Positions 53,893 to 64,000 of a stretch of 64,000 nt of DNA are shown here, piece after piece. How positions within the stretch are numbered: position 1 is the stretch's first letter; each line of letters begins with the position of its first letter. Below the pieces are notes generated by a model that did not search any database, was not told where the DNA came from, and worked only from the letters and a program-made list of their open reading frames with translations. The stretch spans positions 83,427,838 through 83,491,837 of the forward strand of contig CM043953.1 in NCBI GenBank assembly GCA_014529385.2. The letters run 5' to 3'. The position numbers and the translations under genes were made by a program. The DNA is from Adiantum capillus-veneris (lineage: Eukaryota; Streptophyta; Polypodiopsida; Polypodiales; Pteridaceae).

Positions 53893-55220
53893 TATGCATA
53901 ACCCTTTGCAACTAGTCGAGCCTTATGGCGATCGATCTCACCATCCGGCTTGCGTTTCAACTTGTAAACCCACTTCGTACCAATGCACTTTTTGCCAGGA
54001 GGCAAATCACATAAAGTCCATGTGTCATTTTCTATAAGTGCATCATATTCTGATTGCATGGCAACCATCCAATTTTTTGAATTCTGTGCTTCATCAAAAG
54101 ACAGAGGCTCCTCAACATCATGTAAGTTAGACACAGCCAAAGCATAACAATCTGATGCATAAGATGCATGGTGAGAGCCTGAACGAGTACGACTAGACAA
54201 AGGTGCATCCAGTTTACTGTCACGCAAAGTGTGCACCAACCATTTTGGCATACCTCTAGCTTGCTCATTTTCACCCCTTTCCTCATCAAGTACATCATGT
54301 ACATCTGCATCAGTAATAGGCTGATCTGTAACATTTTCAGAAACCCCTATAGGCTGTACATTTGTATCATTGGAACTTACATTCGTATTTCCACCACTGA
54401 AAAGAGGGAACAAAGTGTCATAAATGTCCTGTGAGCTTACATTACTGTCTCTAGTACATGACAACAAGGACTGAACACAATCTTCCACAAACACTACATC
54501 CCGTGAAACCAGAATACGTTTTGTTTGCGGATGATACAGCCTGCAACCTTTGTTTTCAGAAATATAACCAACAAAAATACATTTGACAGCCTTATCATCC
54601 AATTTTCTACACCGTGTTTGTGGCACCAAAGCATATGCCAAACATCCAAAAACATGCATGTGCTCAATAGAAGTCTTTCTATCATTCCATGCTTCATATA
54701 GAGTAATAGACTGCAAAACTTTCGTAGGACACCTGCTTAGCACATAAGTGACACACATGATGGCCTCAAGCCAAAAAGAATGCGGCAAAGCTTGACTTTT
54801 GACCATACATCGTGCCATTTCCGTAAGTGACATGTTTTTCCTCTCAGCAACACCAGTTTGCTGAGGTGTATAAGGCACTGTATATTGGTGTTTTATCGCA
54901 CGACTAGCTAGAAATGCATTGAATTCATGAGACATATACTCCCCCCCTCGATCGGAACGAAGGGTGCCCATAGTACATTTCGAGACATTTTCAGCCATAG
55001 CCAAAAATTATTTGAAGCACATAAAAACTTTGGACTTCTCTTTAAGCGGAAATACCCATGTATGCCTGGAGTAATCATCAATGAAAGTCACGAAGTATAG
55101 GTAATTGCCCAAGGACGGAGTTTGTATGGGCCCACAAACATCACTATGCACAAGCTGCAACTTGCATATGGCCCTAACTGAACCATCCTTTGGAAACTTA
55201 GAACGGTACATTTTACCCAA
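53893..55220 (-). pseudogene. copia-2 integrase and start of the RT
   Basis: The integrase begins near 55240 in the register with CEGCILGKMYRSKFPK, followed by Asp in HSDVCGP and FVTFIDDYSRHTWVF. A stop after VFMCFK (55008) precedes the second block (55004-53892) with Asp in RSDRGGEY and Glu in TGVAERKN. The C-terminal part has VFGCLAYALVPQTR and KCIFVGY, then a Ser/Asp-rich linker, and the RT start WTLCDLPPGKKCIGTKWVYK and ARLVAKGYA. All three integrase catalytic residues are present in pieces. Confidence 0.85.
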
Positions 55221-55221
55221 A

Positions 55222-55990
55222 ATACATCCCTCACAAACATGTTTGTGACAGGTGCTTCAAGAGGCGTCAAAGAAGCAACCATATAAGATTTCTGCAAATG
55301 CAGCAAACTGGCAAAATTCAAATGACCAAAACGTGCATGCCAAAGTTTTGCATCTGAAATAGCCCTTGAATCTGCAACAACATTTGCAAAATTTTGTCCA
55401 CACTTGTTATACAAAGTGAGCTTATACAGCCCACGGCACAAAAGGCGAGATACAACAATTTTATCACCAAAACTGAGATCATGAACTGTACATCTGTCAT
55501 CCACAAATTTGACTACAAGTCCAAGTCTAGTAAGTGCGAATACAGACAAGAGATTCTTCTTGATCCCAGGTACATAAAGTGCATCAACAAGTGTGAAGGA
55601 ACTGCCATTTGCAGCAGTAAGCACAATCTTTCCAACTCCCTGAATCGGATAAGAGGCATTGTTGGCACAAGTGACTGAATTCCCATGAGGGACAGACTTG
55701 AGAGTGGTGAATAATTCACGATGTGAGGTAATGTGCTTTGTAGCAACACTGTCAAAATACCACACATATGAATCTGCAGCAAAATGACAAGCACGCATCA
55801 TGGACAACAGGATTGTAAGTGTACTCTGCGCTAAAAGCCCATTCTACATCAACATTAGCAACACTATCTCCTTTCACAAAAGACTCAACAATGGCTGCAT
55901 TTGTAGTGGAACCACAATTTGTAGTGGAACCACCCTCTTTCTTCTTAGCCTCTTTTGTCTTGAACTTAGGACATAACTTGATCAAGTGAT
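55222..55990 (-). pseudogene. copia-2 protease and GAG-pre-integrase
   Basis: The zinc knuckle tail (HLIKLCPKFK) and linker are at about 55990-55800 in one register, then the protease in the next. The active site reads WYFDSVATKHITSH, so the D-S-G-A-T Gly is Val, which should abolish activity. VTCANNASYPIQGVGKI and the LWHARFGHLNFASL signature follow. Confidence 0.8.
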
Positions 55991-56860
55991 CATAGCTTTA
56001 CAATAATGGCAATGCATCTTCTTTTTGCCCGTATCACCAGAATTGCAAGACGAAGTGCTGCCAGCAGAAGCATTAGGAACATAAGTTTTTCCACTTGCAG
56101 CAGAACCATAAGAAGTGGTTGCATTGCTGTTACCACCCTTTCTTTGAGAAGCAATAAAAGCCTGTTCAACTACACGCTGTCTAGTCTTGTTTTTTCTGGA
56201 AAGTGACTCTTGCAACAACAATGTGCATAATGCATCAAACTTGACAACTTCTGGATTTCCTTGGGTCATAAGTCTCCAAGTACTAGAAAAAGTCTGGTAA
56301 GAATCTGGTAAGGCATCAAGAACAGTCTGCACAAGGGAACTATTTGAAATGACTTCACCTGCAGAAATAAGTTTCTCATTGATATCCTTGACACTAGCAA
56401 GGAAAGTGTACATATCATCTTCCTCATGCATAATTTTTGACTCCAACTCTTTACGGAGCAAAGCAATTTTAGCCTCATTGCGACTTGCATAAAGACCAGC
56501 CTAAATATCCCAACCCTATTTTGCAGATTTTGCTGAACGGCTGTGAGGAACAATGGTGTGCTTCACAAACAACGCAATCAATGCATGAGCCTGTGCATCC
56601 TTTACATCCCAACGAGCTTGTTCTATCATAGGCAAAAGAAATCTAATAGCAACAATCCTTGCAGCAAGACCTGCAACATCCTCAACATTGCCTACATCCT
56701 CAGAACGAGGACGTACATCAATGCCCTGCACAATAATCCAGACGTCCTTTGACACAAGAACGTGTTGTATCATATAAGTCCACATAGGGTAATTATCCCC
56801 ATCGAACTTGTCCTCAGTAGCAAACCTCTTGAACACATCGGTGTTGTTGTTGTCAGCCAT
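55982..56860 (-). pseudogene. copia-2 Gag
   Basis: The ATG at 56860 starts MADNNNTDVFKRF, with DKFDGDNYPMWTYMIQHVL (the copia Gag N-terminal motif) and VKDAQAHALIALFVKHTIV. A frameshift at about 56520 joins to a second frame (56461-55982) with MHEEDDMYTFLASVKDINEKL, LDALPDSYQTF and the first half of the zinc knuckle, CHYCKA. The knuckle is split by a frameshift at about 55990. Confidence 0.85.
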
Positions 56861-57208
56861 GGTAAATGCTGCACCTGATGTGAAAACTGCTCAAAAATAG
56901 GAGAGACGGAACGGGAACAACACGTGCTATGTAGCACAAACCGTAGAAGACTATAAGGCACCTGTTATGCAGAAAAAGACAGTGATAAAATTTCTGCACA
57001 AAATGACGAAATAACCTGTGCAGACCTGCCTGTAGTGGAAACACAGGCCGAAATGAGCCCGAATTAGAAATCTGAGCAGACTAAGCTCTACGAGCTTCCC
57101 CAAAATATTTGTCGACCTGCAAACGCTCGCCAAATTTCACTGTAATCAAAGAAAGTGAGCAGGCGTGTGCTGGAGTAGCTGGCGACTGAGCCCAGGAGGA
57201 CGTAACCT

Positions 57209-57220
57209 GCTCTGATACCA
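57209..57220 (-). promoter_or_regulatory. Primer-binding site of copia-2 (initiator-Met tRNA)
   Basis: The minus strand reads TGGTATCAGAGC, separated by two bases from the 5' LTR. Confidence 0.92.
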
Positions 57221-57222
57221 AT

Positions 57223-57449
57223 TGTTGGAATTCGGGTTGCAGAGAAACGTACGCAGCTTGGAGAAGACGAAGGAAGCTCAAGGCACACAATAGAGAGTGT
57301 ATTACTTAGTGTGCAATGGAAAGATAGATAGCCCTAGAGTGATGGGCGTATATACAATGCTTGGAGGGAAAAACCTCCTAAAGAGGGAAAAAATGCCCCG
57401 ACAGTCCTAGTGTGTTCACACACATCACTACGATATGTATATGGTAACG
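57223..57449 (-). repeat. 5' LTR of copia-2 (227 bp)
   Basis: Plus strand TGTTGGAATTCGGGTTGC…ATGGTAACG. The outermost base differs from the partner (G for A), so the element strand begins CGTTACC. Followed by GGATT. Confidence 0.92.
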
Positions 57450-57780
57450 GGATTGACCATTGAACATTTCATTTGAATTTTGGAACTTAAGCTTTTTGAA
57501 AGTCTTAATGGGTTGAACCTTAGGGTCTTTGAAGCCCATTGATGCACACCTTCTTTCGATCCCTATTTTCCCTCCTTTGCATCCCTACTGTGACCATTCT
57601 GCTAGTGATAGCCGTTTTTCGGCTTTCCATAATTGCCATAGTGAGCTACCTCACCCTATCAAATCACTCAAACATTTTGGTTATCCCTACCATTTCACTG
57701 TACATAGGCGTGTGTGAGTTAGGGGACTTTCCCCATATTTTCTTAAAAACCCTCAATTAGCTAGTCACTGGGCTAGTTGA

Positions 57781-59047
57781 GCAAAAACAAACAAAAAAAT
57801 ACAAGTATATTATAGCCCATTTGTGTGTAAATATTTCATTGTATATAGGGCCTAAATAAAAGGATTTTTCATAATTATTTTGGCATTTATTTAAATATTT
57901 CTACCTATGGTGTGTTATTTATGCTATGTACATTGACTCACCATTACCATATTTTTTCTTACCATTTTGCATACTCTTTATTCCATATAAAAATAATTTC
58001 ATGCAAGATTCTCTTATTTTTGGTGTAACTCTATCTCAACAAAAATCCAAAGAAACTAGTTTATTTATGTGTATATTTTTTCACTATTGTGATTTTTTTT
58101 CTTCCTACATCTATTCTCTATTACTTTCATAAATTAGAACACAAAAAATATTCATCTTTTTATGGTAGATTTATAATGAGAGATTTATTTTGACCCCTTT
58201 ATATTTTTTCCACTTATATTATTTATATTTGACATGTACATATTTTTTTTAGACCCTTCAATATTTGATTTTCTTAGTTGTACTATTCACTTATATTATG
58301 ATCTCAACAATATCTTCAATTATAGACCTACCAAATAAGGTCAAGAGTATGTAAATAAGGTCAAGAGTATGTGGCATGCATGCATGCACTATGGGGGGCT
58401 CACTCTTGGAGGTATTCAATAGAATCATCCAAAGAAGGACCTCACAAGGACTTTGTACAGTGGAAAAAATAGTCGGTTTTGCTGAATTTTTAAAGATCAC
58501 ATGCTCTCGAATTTGAAAAGGTGATATAAACAAAAGTTGTAGCTCATGGGCTGAACTTTTATCTCAAATGTTTTCATATTTTTTTCAGCTATGAGCTGTG
58601 AGCTATGATTTTATTGGTGGACCCCAGTTTTCCCATGCTATGCAGCCACACTCCCTCTTTCACTTTATCATTTTCCTCTTTCACACACACCTCTCCACTC
58701 ATCATCCCCACCTCTCTCACCATTCCTCTCTGCACCCTACTCACCTTCTTCTCAACCTTGAAGAATAAGAGAAACCATGGTGAACTCATGTCTCCTACAC
58801 ACACTTCCATTCCAAAATTAACCACCTAGTCTCATTTTTTCTCATCCATATTACCCATATCTATCAAAAAAACCACAAAATTCAGCCTCTTCTCTTGAGA
58901 GATAGCATCATGATGATTGATTTCTCATGTTCACTTACCTTGGCTCCCAAGGAAGGTCGAGAGTGAAGAAAAAACGTACCGTCAAAGCTAGTGGACCGTC
59001 AACAAGCGTCAAAATTGACCCTACTCAAGATACTTGGAGCATCAACA
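57781..59047. other. AT-rich spacer
   Basis: No gene seen on either strand. It contains a 20-bp direct duplication (AAATAAGGTCAAGAGTATGT at about 58333-58372) next to a CATGCATGCATGC palindrome, and a CT-rich stretch at 58640-58760. Long A/T runs make short frames meaningless. Confidence 0.5.
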
Positions 59048-60001
59048 TTGTAAGAAATCCATATTTTCTTACCTATTAAGAGTTTTTTCTTCCTTATTTG
59101 TATCCTACATGGATACTCCCATTGTAAATATCCAATTCCATTTGTAAATCAATAAAATACTAACTCTACTAATTTACTAACACTAACCTAGTATGAAAAG
59201 TCCTATCACCTCCACTTCTCTCCTCTCTCTCTTCTTCATCTATCCCCACGACCTTCTTGATAATTCCAAGCAAAAGAAATTAGATAAGTGCTGAAAATCT
59301 AACCCAACCATGGTTAGAGGAGTAACCCTAGCGCTCAAAATTACTATAAAAGGAAGGTGTAGTTAGCACAAAAGGAGAGCCATAAGCAAGAGCACTATGC
59401 TATAGCTTGAGAAGCCAAGCTCAATCTTTCTAGAAGGAGCTCTTGAGTAGAAGCTCATTGCTTATGCATATGCATGTATTGTATTAGGGGTGATTAGCAA
59501 GGGAACTCTATGCCATTGTAAGAAAGAGTGATCACTCAATTGAGAGTAGGAAATCTATCATTTCTCCTACTAGTGTAAGCCCAACATTTGATGAATCAAG
59601 GAGGGTGGATTTGGACTAAGCTTGGATACTTTGCCTCTCTTCCAACGTGAAGTAATGGACAACAATGATGTGTAAGTGTCTTGGTGTTTTTTTAAAGTTC
59701 TTGATAGCTTGTCTCTGGGCATTGTCATCAATTTAGCCATAAATCCCATATACTGTAAGAGGGCAACAGGGTGGAGAGGACTCCCTTGGCCTTAAGACAG
59801 TGATTGGGGTGGCTTTTCTTGTGATGTGTTGTGTAATTTACTCAAGCTATATTGAACAAATACTAATCTCACTTTGATTGGTCATGACAGATTTGTAAGA
59901 AGATATTAGTGCAACAAGCACCCCTTCCCCCTTCTCTGTCTTTCTTACATATATAATTGTGTTTGCTTGATCATTGACGATACATTTCAAAGCAGCACGA
60001 G

Positions 60002-60043
<42 letters not shown>

Positions 60044-60220
60044 ACGCGTCCTAGGACGCATCCACAACTAGGTGGTGCCCCAAATTTGTGTAGGGTTAGG
60101 TTGCGGGTTTGTGTGTGTGTTTGTTGTTTTTTCCAACCCCAACCCAATTGAGCAGCACGGGAGCTTAGAAGGGTGCTTAGAGGCCACTCTTCTTGTTGCT
60201 CGTCCCGGACTGCCTCAAAT
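59048..60220 (+). repeat. Probable 5' LTR/U5 region of the right-hand gypsy element
   Basis: A TATA box (59345-59352), polyadenylation-like AATAAAAT (about 59151) and the candidate primer site at 60221 suggest an LTR in this stretch. TGTAAGAAA at 59048 and its complement TTTCTTACA at about 59942-59950 could be LTR ends, but then the primer site is about 270 bp away. The alternative is an LTR ending near 60217. A (CT)n tract is at 60003-60041. Boundaries are not resolved because the partner LTR is outside the window. Confidence 0.4.
59345..59352 (+). promoter_or_regulatory. TATA box
   Basis: TATAAAAG in the putative LTR, about 1.5 kb upstream of gag. Confidence 0.5.
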
Positions 60221-60239
60221 TGGTGCCCCCACTGAGGAC
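60221..60239 (+). promoter_or_regulatory. Candidate primer-binding site of the right-hand gypsy
   Basis: TGGTGCCCCCACTGAGGAC has the TGG start and length of a primer site and resembles the TGGCGAC…TGGGGAC type used by Ogre/Tat relatives. I cannot assign the tRNA with certainty. Confidence 0.45.
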
Positions 60240-60830
60240 GGCTTTGATATGTTTTGTGTAGGCTCAACCTTTAGCATAACCAAGTAGCTTGCATGAATCA
60301 CGAGAATTTGTATGATCCCTTCATTCCCATTGCAAGGCAAAAGGTACACATAATTGTTAGTACTAAGTTGCAGTTTCAACGTGTAATTCGTAGAATTTTA
60401 GGTCCTCTTAGGTTGGCAGAGATAAAAGCATCAGTAAATCCTTTTATTTTGCCTCTCATTAGGTACGACCTTAGTTTGGACGTCTATATTTTTGTTTTGT
60501 TTTAAGAATTAGGTCATGCATAGACCATGGATAATGGCCTAGGAATAGAGGTTTTCCCCTTTCATTTCACTCCACACATTGGAGTAAACATTTCAATTAG
60601 TAGAGAAATCCATTTTCAACAACGTATGGTGTTCATGTTTGGTGCCCAAAGAGTAGGAGAAATTCTCGCATCACCAAACCCTGTCATTCTACCTCTTATT
60701 GATTAATCATAGGTCATTTGATGTGAATATTTTTATTCTGTTGTAGAATAGATTGCAATTTAGAAAATATTATTGTGTAAATCTTTTAAGGAGAGAAAAA
60801 ACAAAAACGCGTCACTATGAAATCAATTGA
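60240..60830 (+). other. Leader of the right-hand gypsy element
   Basis: About 590 bp of noncoding sequence before gag. Two related phrases (CATTCCCATTGCAAGGCAAAAG… and a later ACATTGGAGTAAACATTTC… block) each end in CCTCTxATT, giving a loose internal duplication at about 60320-60480 and 60560-60710. Confidence 0.45.
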
Positions 60831-62230
60831 ATGGAGAGCCAACGCCAAATGTATGGATATCCTCTTTTATTTGGAGAGCCTGGAGAGGATGCAGAATTAT
60901 TTTTAGCGAATTTCAAGATGTCTTGCCGTATCAAGATGATAGTAACTGATCAAGAACGTGTAGAAATGTTTGAGGTGGTCCTTAGGAAAGATGCTAGCAC
61001 TTGGTTTGACTCTTTGCTTGAGGAAGTTAAGAGGAATTACACAGAAGTTTTGAATCGTTTCAAGAAATACTTCTTTGATCTCCAAAACACTCAAAAACTA
61101 TGGCAAGACATTGTTTCTCATAAGCAAAAAGACTTAGACGACTACTACTTGTACAAGCAAGAGTTTCTACGTCTTTGGGCTCTATGGATACGAAATGTTG
61201 CTAACCCTAGTGATGGTGCAGAATTTCTAAAGAAGGAGAGGTTCATATCCGAACTCTTTCCTGACCTTAAGGTAAAAGTTGAGGCCGGTGCACCTGCAAC
61301 CTTTGATGCAGCTGAAACTAGGGCTGCTGAGAAATATAGGAAACTCAAGTGCTTAAGGGGGGAGGTTCCAATAGAAGGTCTCAGACCCAAAGGTAAGTCA
61401 CAAGCATCAACATCTAGGGAGCTTCCTGAGGTAACGGCGAAAGTGATTGAGAAGTTAAATGAATCTTTAAGCAGCTTGTCAATTCACTTTGCACAAGCTG
61501 TAGGTCCAAAGGGACAAGCAAAGAAGTCTGAAGAGCGAGATTCACGACCTAAGAGAGTCTTGCAATGTTGGAATTGCGGTGAGTCTGGACATGGGATGTA
61601 TAATTGTCCTTGGCCCCGTGGAGAGCCAGGGATACCTAACTTGAATTACCCAGTGATGAATGCAGGTGAAGGAACTAGTCAGCAACCACGGATTCTACAA
61701 AGGCCAAATGGAGCAAGACCACCTCCACAAGAAGTGGAAGGAGTTCCACCTTTGCCTGACCCAAATGTGCATGTGGTAGAGGTGACAAATCAAAAGAGGT
61801 TGACATGGAAGCAAATGGCATTAAGCGTGGCCGTGGAAAAGGGAAGGAGAAAGAAGGAGTCACGTCACAAAGTGATCATGGACAAGAAAAGAAGGCAAAG
61901 GAGACCAAGGAAGCTAAGAGGACTCGACATCGTATCAATCTCCAAGACTTCCTTCTTGGAAATGGTATGGCTCCATACAACCTATTGGAAGACATGAGAG
62001 GTAAGGGTCCTGATATCTCATGGCCTCAGTTTTTGGCATTATGCCCACAAGTTAGGAGGGATTTAACAAAGGCAGTTAGCACTAGGAGAAAGGTAAAAGA
62101 GAGTGTGCTTGTTGTAAAAATTGCACATGCTGAAATGAATGAGGATATTACACCTGTGCTAGATTGTTACATCAAAGGAAGATTGGTTAGGAAAGGTCTA
62201 GTGGATGGGGTGCACAAATTTGCATCATGA
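60831..62230 (+). pseudogene. gag of the right-hand Ty3/gypsy element
   Basis: The ATG at 60831 starts a 388-codon frame. The capsid domain shows EPGEDAELFLANFKMSCRIK and DASTWFDSLLEEVKRNY, then FKKYFFDLQNTQKLW. The zinc knuckle CWNCGESGHGMYNC is at residues 246-259. Near 61840 the register must change by one into the frame ending at 62230 (HRINLQDFLLGNGMAPYNLLED…), which leads toward the protease. The capsid and knuckle are otherwise intact. Function: virus-like particle formation and RNA binding. Confidence 0.85.
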
Positions 62231-62478
62231 CAGAGAGACTCATGCAAAAACTAGGCATGCACATCCATGAGACACCTGAAATTAAAGTCAAGATGGCAAA
62301 CAATAGCAAAGCTAGGTGTGTAGGCATTTGTAAAAATGTTTTTGTAGAAGCCTTTGGCATTAAGAAGGCGGTGGATTTTTATGTTATGTCTACCAAAGGA
62401 AATGGTTACCCATTTATCCTAGGGAGACCATGGCTAATGAAAATGCGAGCTTTGCAAGATTGGGAGAGTGGAAGCTAA
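62160..62478 (+). pseudogene. Protease region of the right-hand gypsy
   Basis: The segment TERLMQKLGMHIHETPEIKV…VDFYVMSTKGNGYPFILGRPWLM has the retropepsin pattern: a strand, then the C-terminal ILGRPW motif. The active-site position lies just upstream at a frameshift (62212-62229) and reads VDGVHKFAS, where non-chromovirus elements usually have DGGS. Whether a working Asp remains is unclear. Confidence 0.6.
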
Positions 62479-63827
62479 TTTGCAGGAATGACAATCATAA
62501 GAAGGTTGTCTTTGACATGAAGGAGCAATGCCAAGACGAGCTCCATGAAGAATCAACTCAAAGTGAGACGGAGGAAGGCTGGACCGATAGCACTTCAGAA
62601 GGAGAAAGTAGCGGCAACATTACTGAAGATGAGTCTTCCATCGAAGTCATGGGGGTAAGGTTTAAGCCAAACAACCAAGAGACCTCTTGCCCAGGTTTGG
62701 AAGAGGTAGGTTTCCAAGAAAACCAAAAAGTGGAAGATGAAAGAATGCTAGAAAGTATGTTATCTACAAAACTTACAAAAGATGAAAGAGAGGAGTTCAA
62801 AGGTGTGTTAAGGAAATTTCCTAGGCTTTTTGCTAAAGACTACATCGAAGTGCGTGGAGTAGATGCTGTTCAACACAAAGTTGAGTTGAAGCCAGAGGCC
62901 ACACCTAAGGCTCATAAGCTACGAAGGCTAGGAGTCATCAAGGAGCAGGCTTTACTCAAGGAGATAAAAAAGCTTTTAGCAGCAGGTTTCATTTATCCAG
63001 TGGAGAATTCAGAGTGGGTCTCTCCCGTCGTTGTCACTCCCAAGAACAACGGCAAGTGGAGGGTGTGTGTGGATTACCGTCCACTCAATGAGGCAACAAA
63101 AAGAGATCACTTTCCCTTTCCATTTCAGGATGAGATACTAAATGAGGTAGCTGGTCATGAAAAGTACACTGTGTGTGATGGCTACTCGGGTTACTTTCAA
63201 ATAGGTATCGCATTGTAAGATCACTTGAAAAAAACCTTCATCACTCCTTGGGGTTGTTATTCTTTTAGAGTCATGCCATTTGGACTGACAAATGCTCATG
63301 CAACTTTCCAACGCTTCATGAACATGGTATTTCAAGCATTCTTTGGAAAGTCCATTAGGATTTTTATTGATGATTTTTGCATTTATAGCTCAAAATCATT
63401 GCATCTACAAAGGGTAGAAGAAGGTTTAAAGAAGCTCTACAACATGGGAGGTCAACTCAACCCCGAAAAGTGTCACATAGGTGAGGATGAAGTGATCTTG
63501 CTTGGTCACAAGGTTTCCTATAAAGGCATTGAGGTGGATCCTTCAAAGGCAAAGGCTCTTATTGAGCTCCCATCACCCAAGAATCTCAAAGAGGTCATCT
63601 CATTCATTCAAAAGGTGAAGTATATGTCACGCTTTATTCACTTAGCTTCAGAGTTTCTTCACCCTTTGCAAAAGTTGACACAACAAGTAGAATTTGCATG
63701 GTCTGATGAGCTTGAAGAGTACTTTTGTAACATTAAAGTCATCCTGTCAGAGCTACCAATACTCATGCCTCCTTGTTGGGGGTACACATTCTTTGTTAGC
63801 TCTAGTGTTGGGAAAGAAACAAATTGA
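62430..63827 (+). pseudogene. Reverse transcriptase of the right-hand gypsy
   Basis: One register with an in-frame TAA at 63216-63218. An acidic linker (residues 30-110) precedes the RT: SEWVSPVVVTPKNNGKWRV, VCVDYRPLNEATKRDHFPFP, VCDGYSGYFQIGIAL, stop, then [29 protein letters not shown] (active site FIDD), LNPEKCHIGEDEVILLGH and VEFAWSDELEE. The DGYSGY block and FIDDF suit a non-chromovirus (OTA-type) gypsy, related to but distinct from the element at 1-9249. Confidence 0.85.
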
Positions 63828-64000
63828 GCGGTTTTGCTACAACAAGATCCCCATAGTACCCGGATGCGACCCATCTACTTTGCTAGTAGGGTCATGAATG
63901 CTTTGGAGAGAGGCTACACGGAGGCAGAACTCATGATGCTTTCTTTCATGTTTACGATGAGAAAGTTTAGATCCTACTTGCTACTAAAACCTTTTGTAAT
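63828..64000 (+). pseudogene. RNase H start of the right-hand gypsy, running off the edge
   Basis: After a TGA at 63825-63827 the same register continues AVLLQQD, MRPIYFASRVMNALERGYTE, AELMMLSFMFTMRKFRSYLL, the RNase H (or tether) fold. The position of the first catalytic Asp reads FFVSSSVG, without Asp, so it may be an inactive or tether-type RNase H. Truncated by the window edge. Confidence 0.75.

Larger units (their letters stand above)
52270..57449 (-). mobile_element. Ty1/copia retrotransposon (copia-2), complete structure
   Basis: LTRs of 227 bp at 52270-52496 and 57223-57449, target duplication GGATT at 52265-52269 and 57450-57454, initiator-Met primer site at 57209-57220, and a polypurine tract (CCAGGGGGGATT on the minus strand) next to the 3' LTR. 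Gag, protease, integrase, RT and RNase H follow in order, right to left. By eye about 19 of 227 LTR positions differ, so the copy is fairly old. Inserted in a gypsy solo LTR. All genes are broken. Confidence 0.93.
50715..57780 (-). repeat. Solo gypsy LTR, interrupted by copia-2
   Basis: The segments 50715-52269 and 57450 to about 57780 together match, in inverted orientation, the LTR at 10903-12487. The left end TGTAACA corresponds to that LTR's TGTTACA end. The segment after the copia element (TTTGAATTTTGGAACTTAAG…, GGATCCCTATTTTCCCTCC-like words) continues the alignment where the first part stops. No primer site, polypurine tract or internal genes adjoin either side, so it is a solo LTR. 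The right boundary is blurred; alignment is lost after CCCCATATT (57739). Confidence 0.75.

Noticed and set aside
59048-59950. Firm LTR call bounded by TGTAAGAAA and TTTCTTACA
   Set aside because: The inverted ends are suggestive, but the likely primer site lies about 270 bp further on and the partner LTR is not in the window, so only a tentative region is reported.
1-64000. Rearranged host gene cluster or biosynthetic operon
   Set aside because: The only host gene recognised is the single UGT; every other coding region belongs to a transposable element.

Overview
This is nuclear DNA of a land plant, and almost all of it is transposable elements nested inside one another. The evidence for a plant is a family-1 UDP-glycosyltransferase (UGT) gene with a recognisable PSPG box, a CACTA transposon with a TNP2-type transposase, plant-type Ty3/gypsy and Ty1/copia retrotransposons primed by initiator-Met tRNA, and AT-rich spacers full of GA/CT and CA microsatellites. 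I cannot name the species. The density of decayed elements would suit a large, repeat-rich genome such as a fern or another non-model plant, but that is inference. I see no prokaryotic, organellar, rRNA or CRISPR features.

Left part (1-14.9 kb). A minus-strand non-chromovirus Ty3/gypsy element (Athila-like) runs off the left edge. Its 5' LTR is at 8318-9249 and its tRNA-Asp-type primer site is at 8297-8316. It is inserted inside the integrase gene of a plus-strand chromovirus-type gypsy whose 3' remnant and LTR occupy 9250-12487. The Athila-like leader carries four copies of a 24-26 bp near-perfect palindrome. Next come a short tandem-repeat patch, a transposase-like fragment and a small element with 45-bp terminal inverted repeats that contains a tRNA-like segment.

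Centre (14.9-43.45 kb). This is one host gene, the UGT, blown apart. The coding part starts at 14889 and is recognisable to 16909. Its last nine codons and stop sit at 43419-43449. The 26.5 kb between them entered as a single insertion flanked by the 5-bp duplication GAAGC. It is a tandem LTR-internal-LTR-internal-LTR array of a non-autonomous retrotransposon (16910-43418). Inside it lie a complete but dead gypsy element (22922-29510, duplication AAAGA) in the second internal region and a CACTA transposon (30865-43328, duplication TAC) in the third LTR. The CACTA holds a gag-only LTR element (36885-43171, duplication GCGT). A 408-bp insertion also interrupts the UGT just after its PSPG box.

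Right part (43.45-64 kb). A minus-strand copia element (44045-49346, duplication AATAG) is followed by spacer with microsatellites. After that comes a minus-strand LTR of the same family as the LTR at 10903-12487. It is split by a second complete copia element (52270-57449, duplication GGATT). AT-rich spacer follows, and then the 5' half of a plus-strand non-chromovirus gypsy that runs off the right edge.

Every protein-coding region carries stops or frameshifts, so the genes do not work together as a pathway. What can be read is an insertion order: UGT, then the LTR array, then the gypsy and the CACTA independently, then the gag-only element inside the CACTA.
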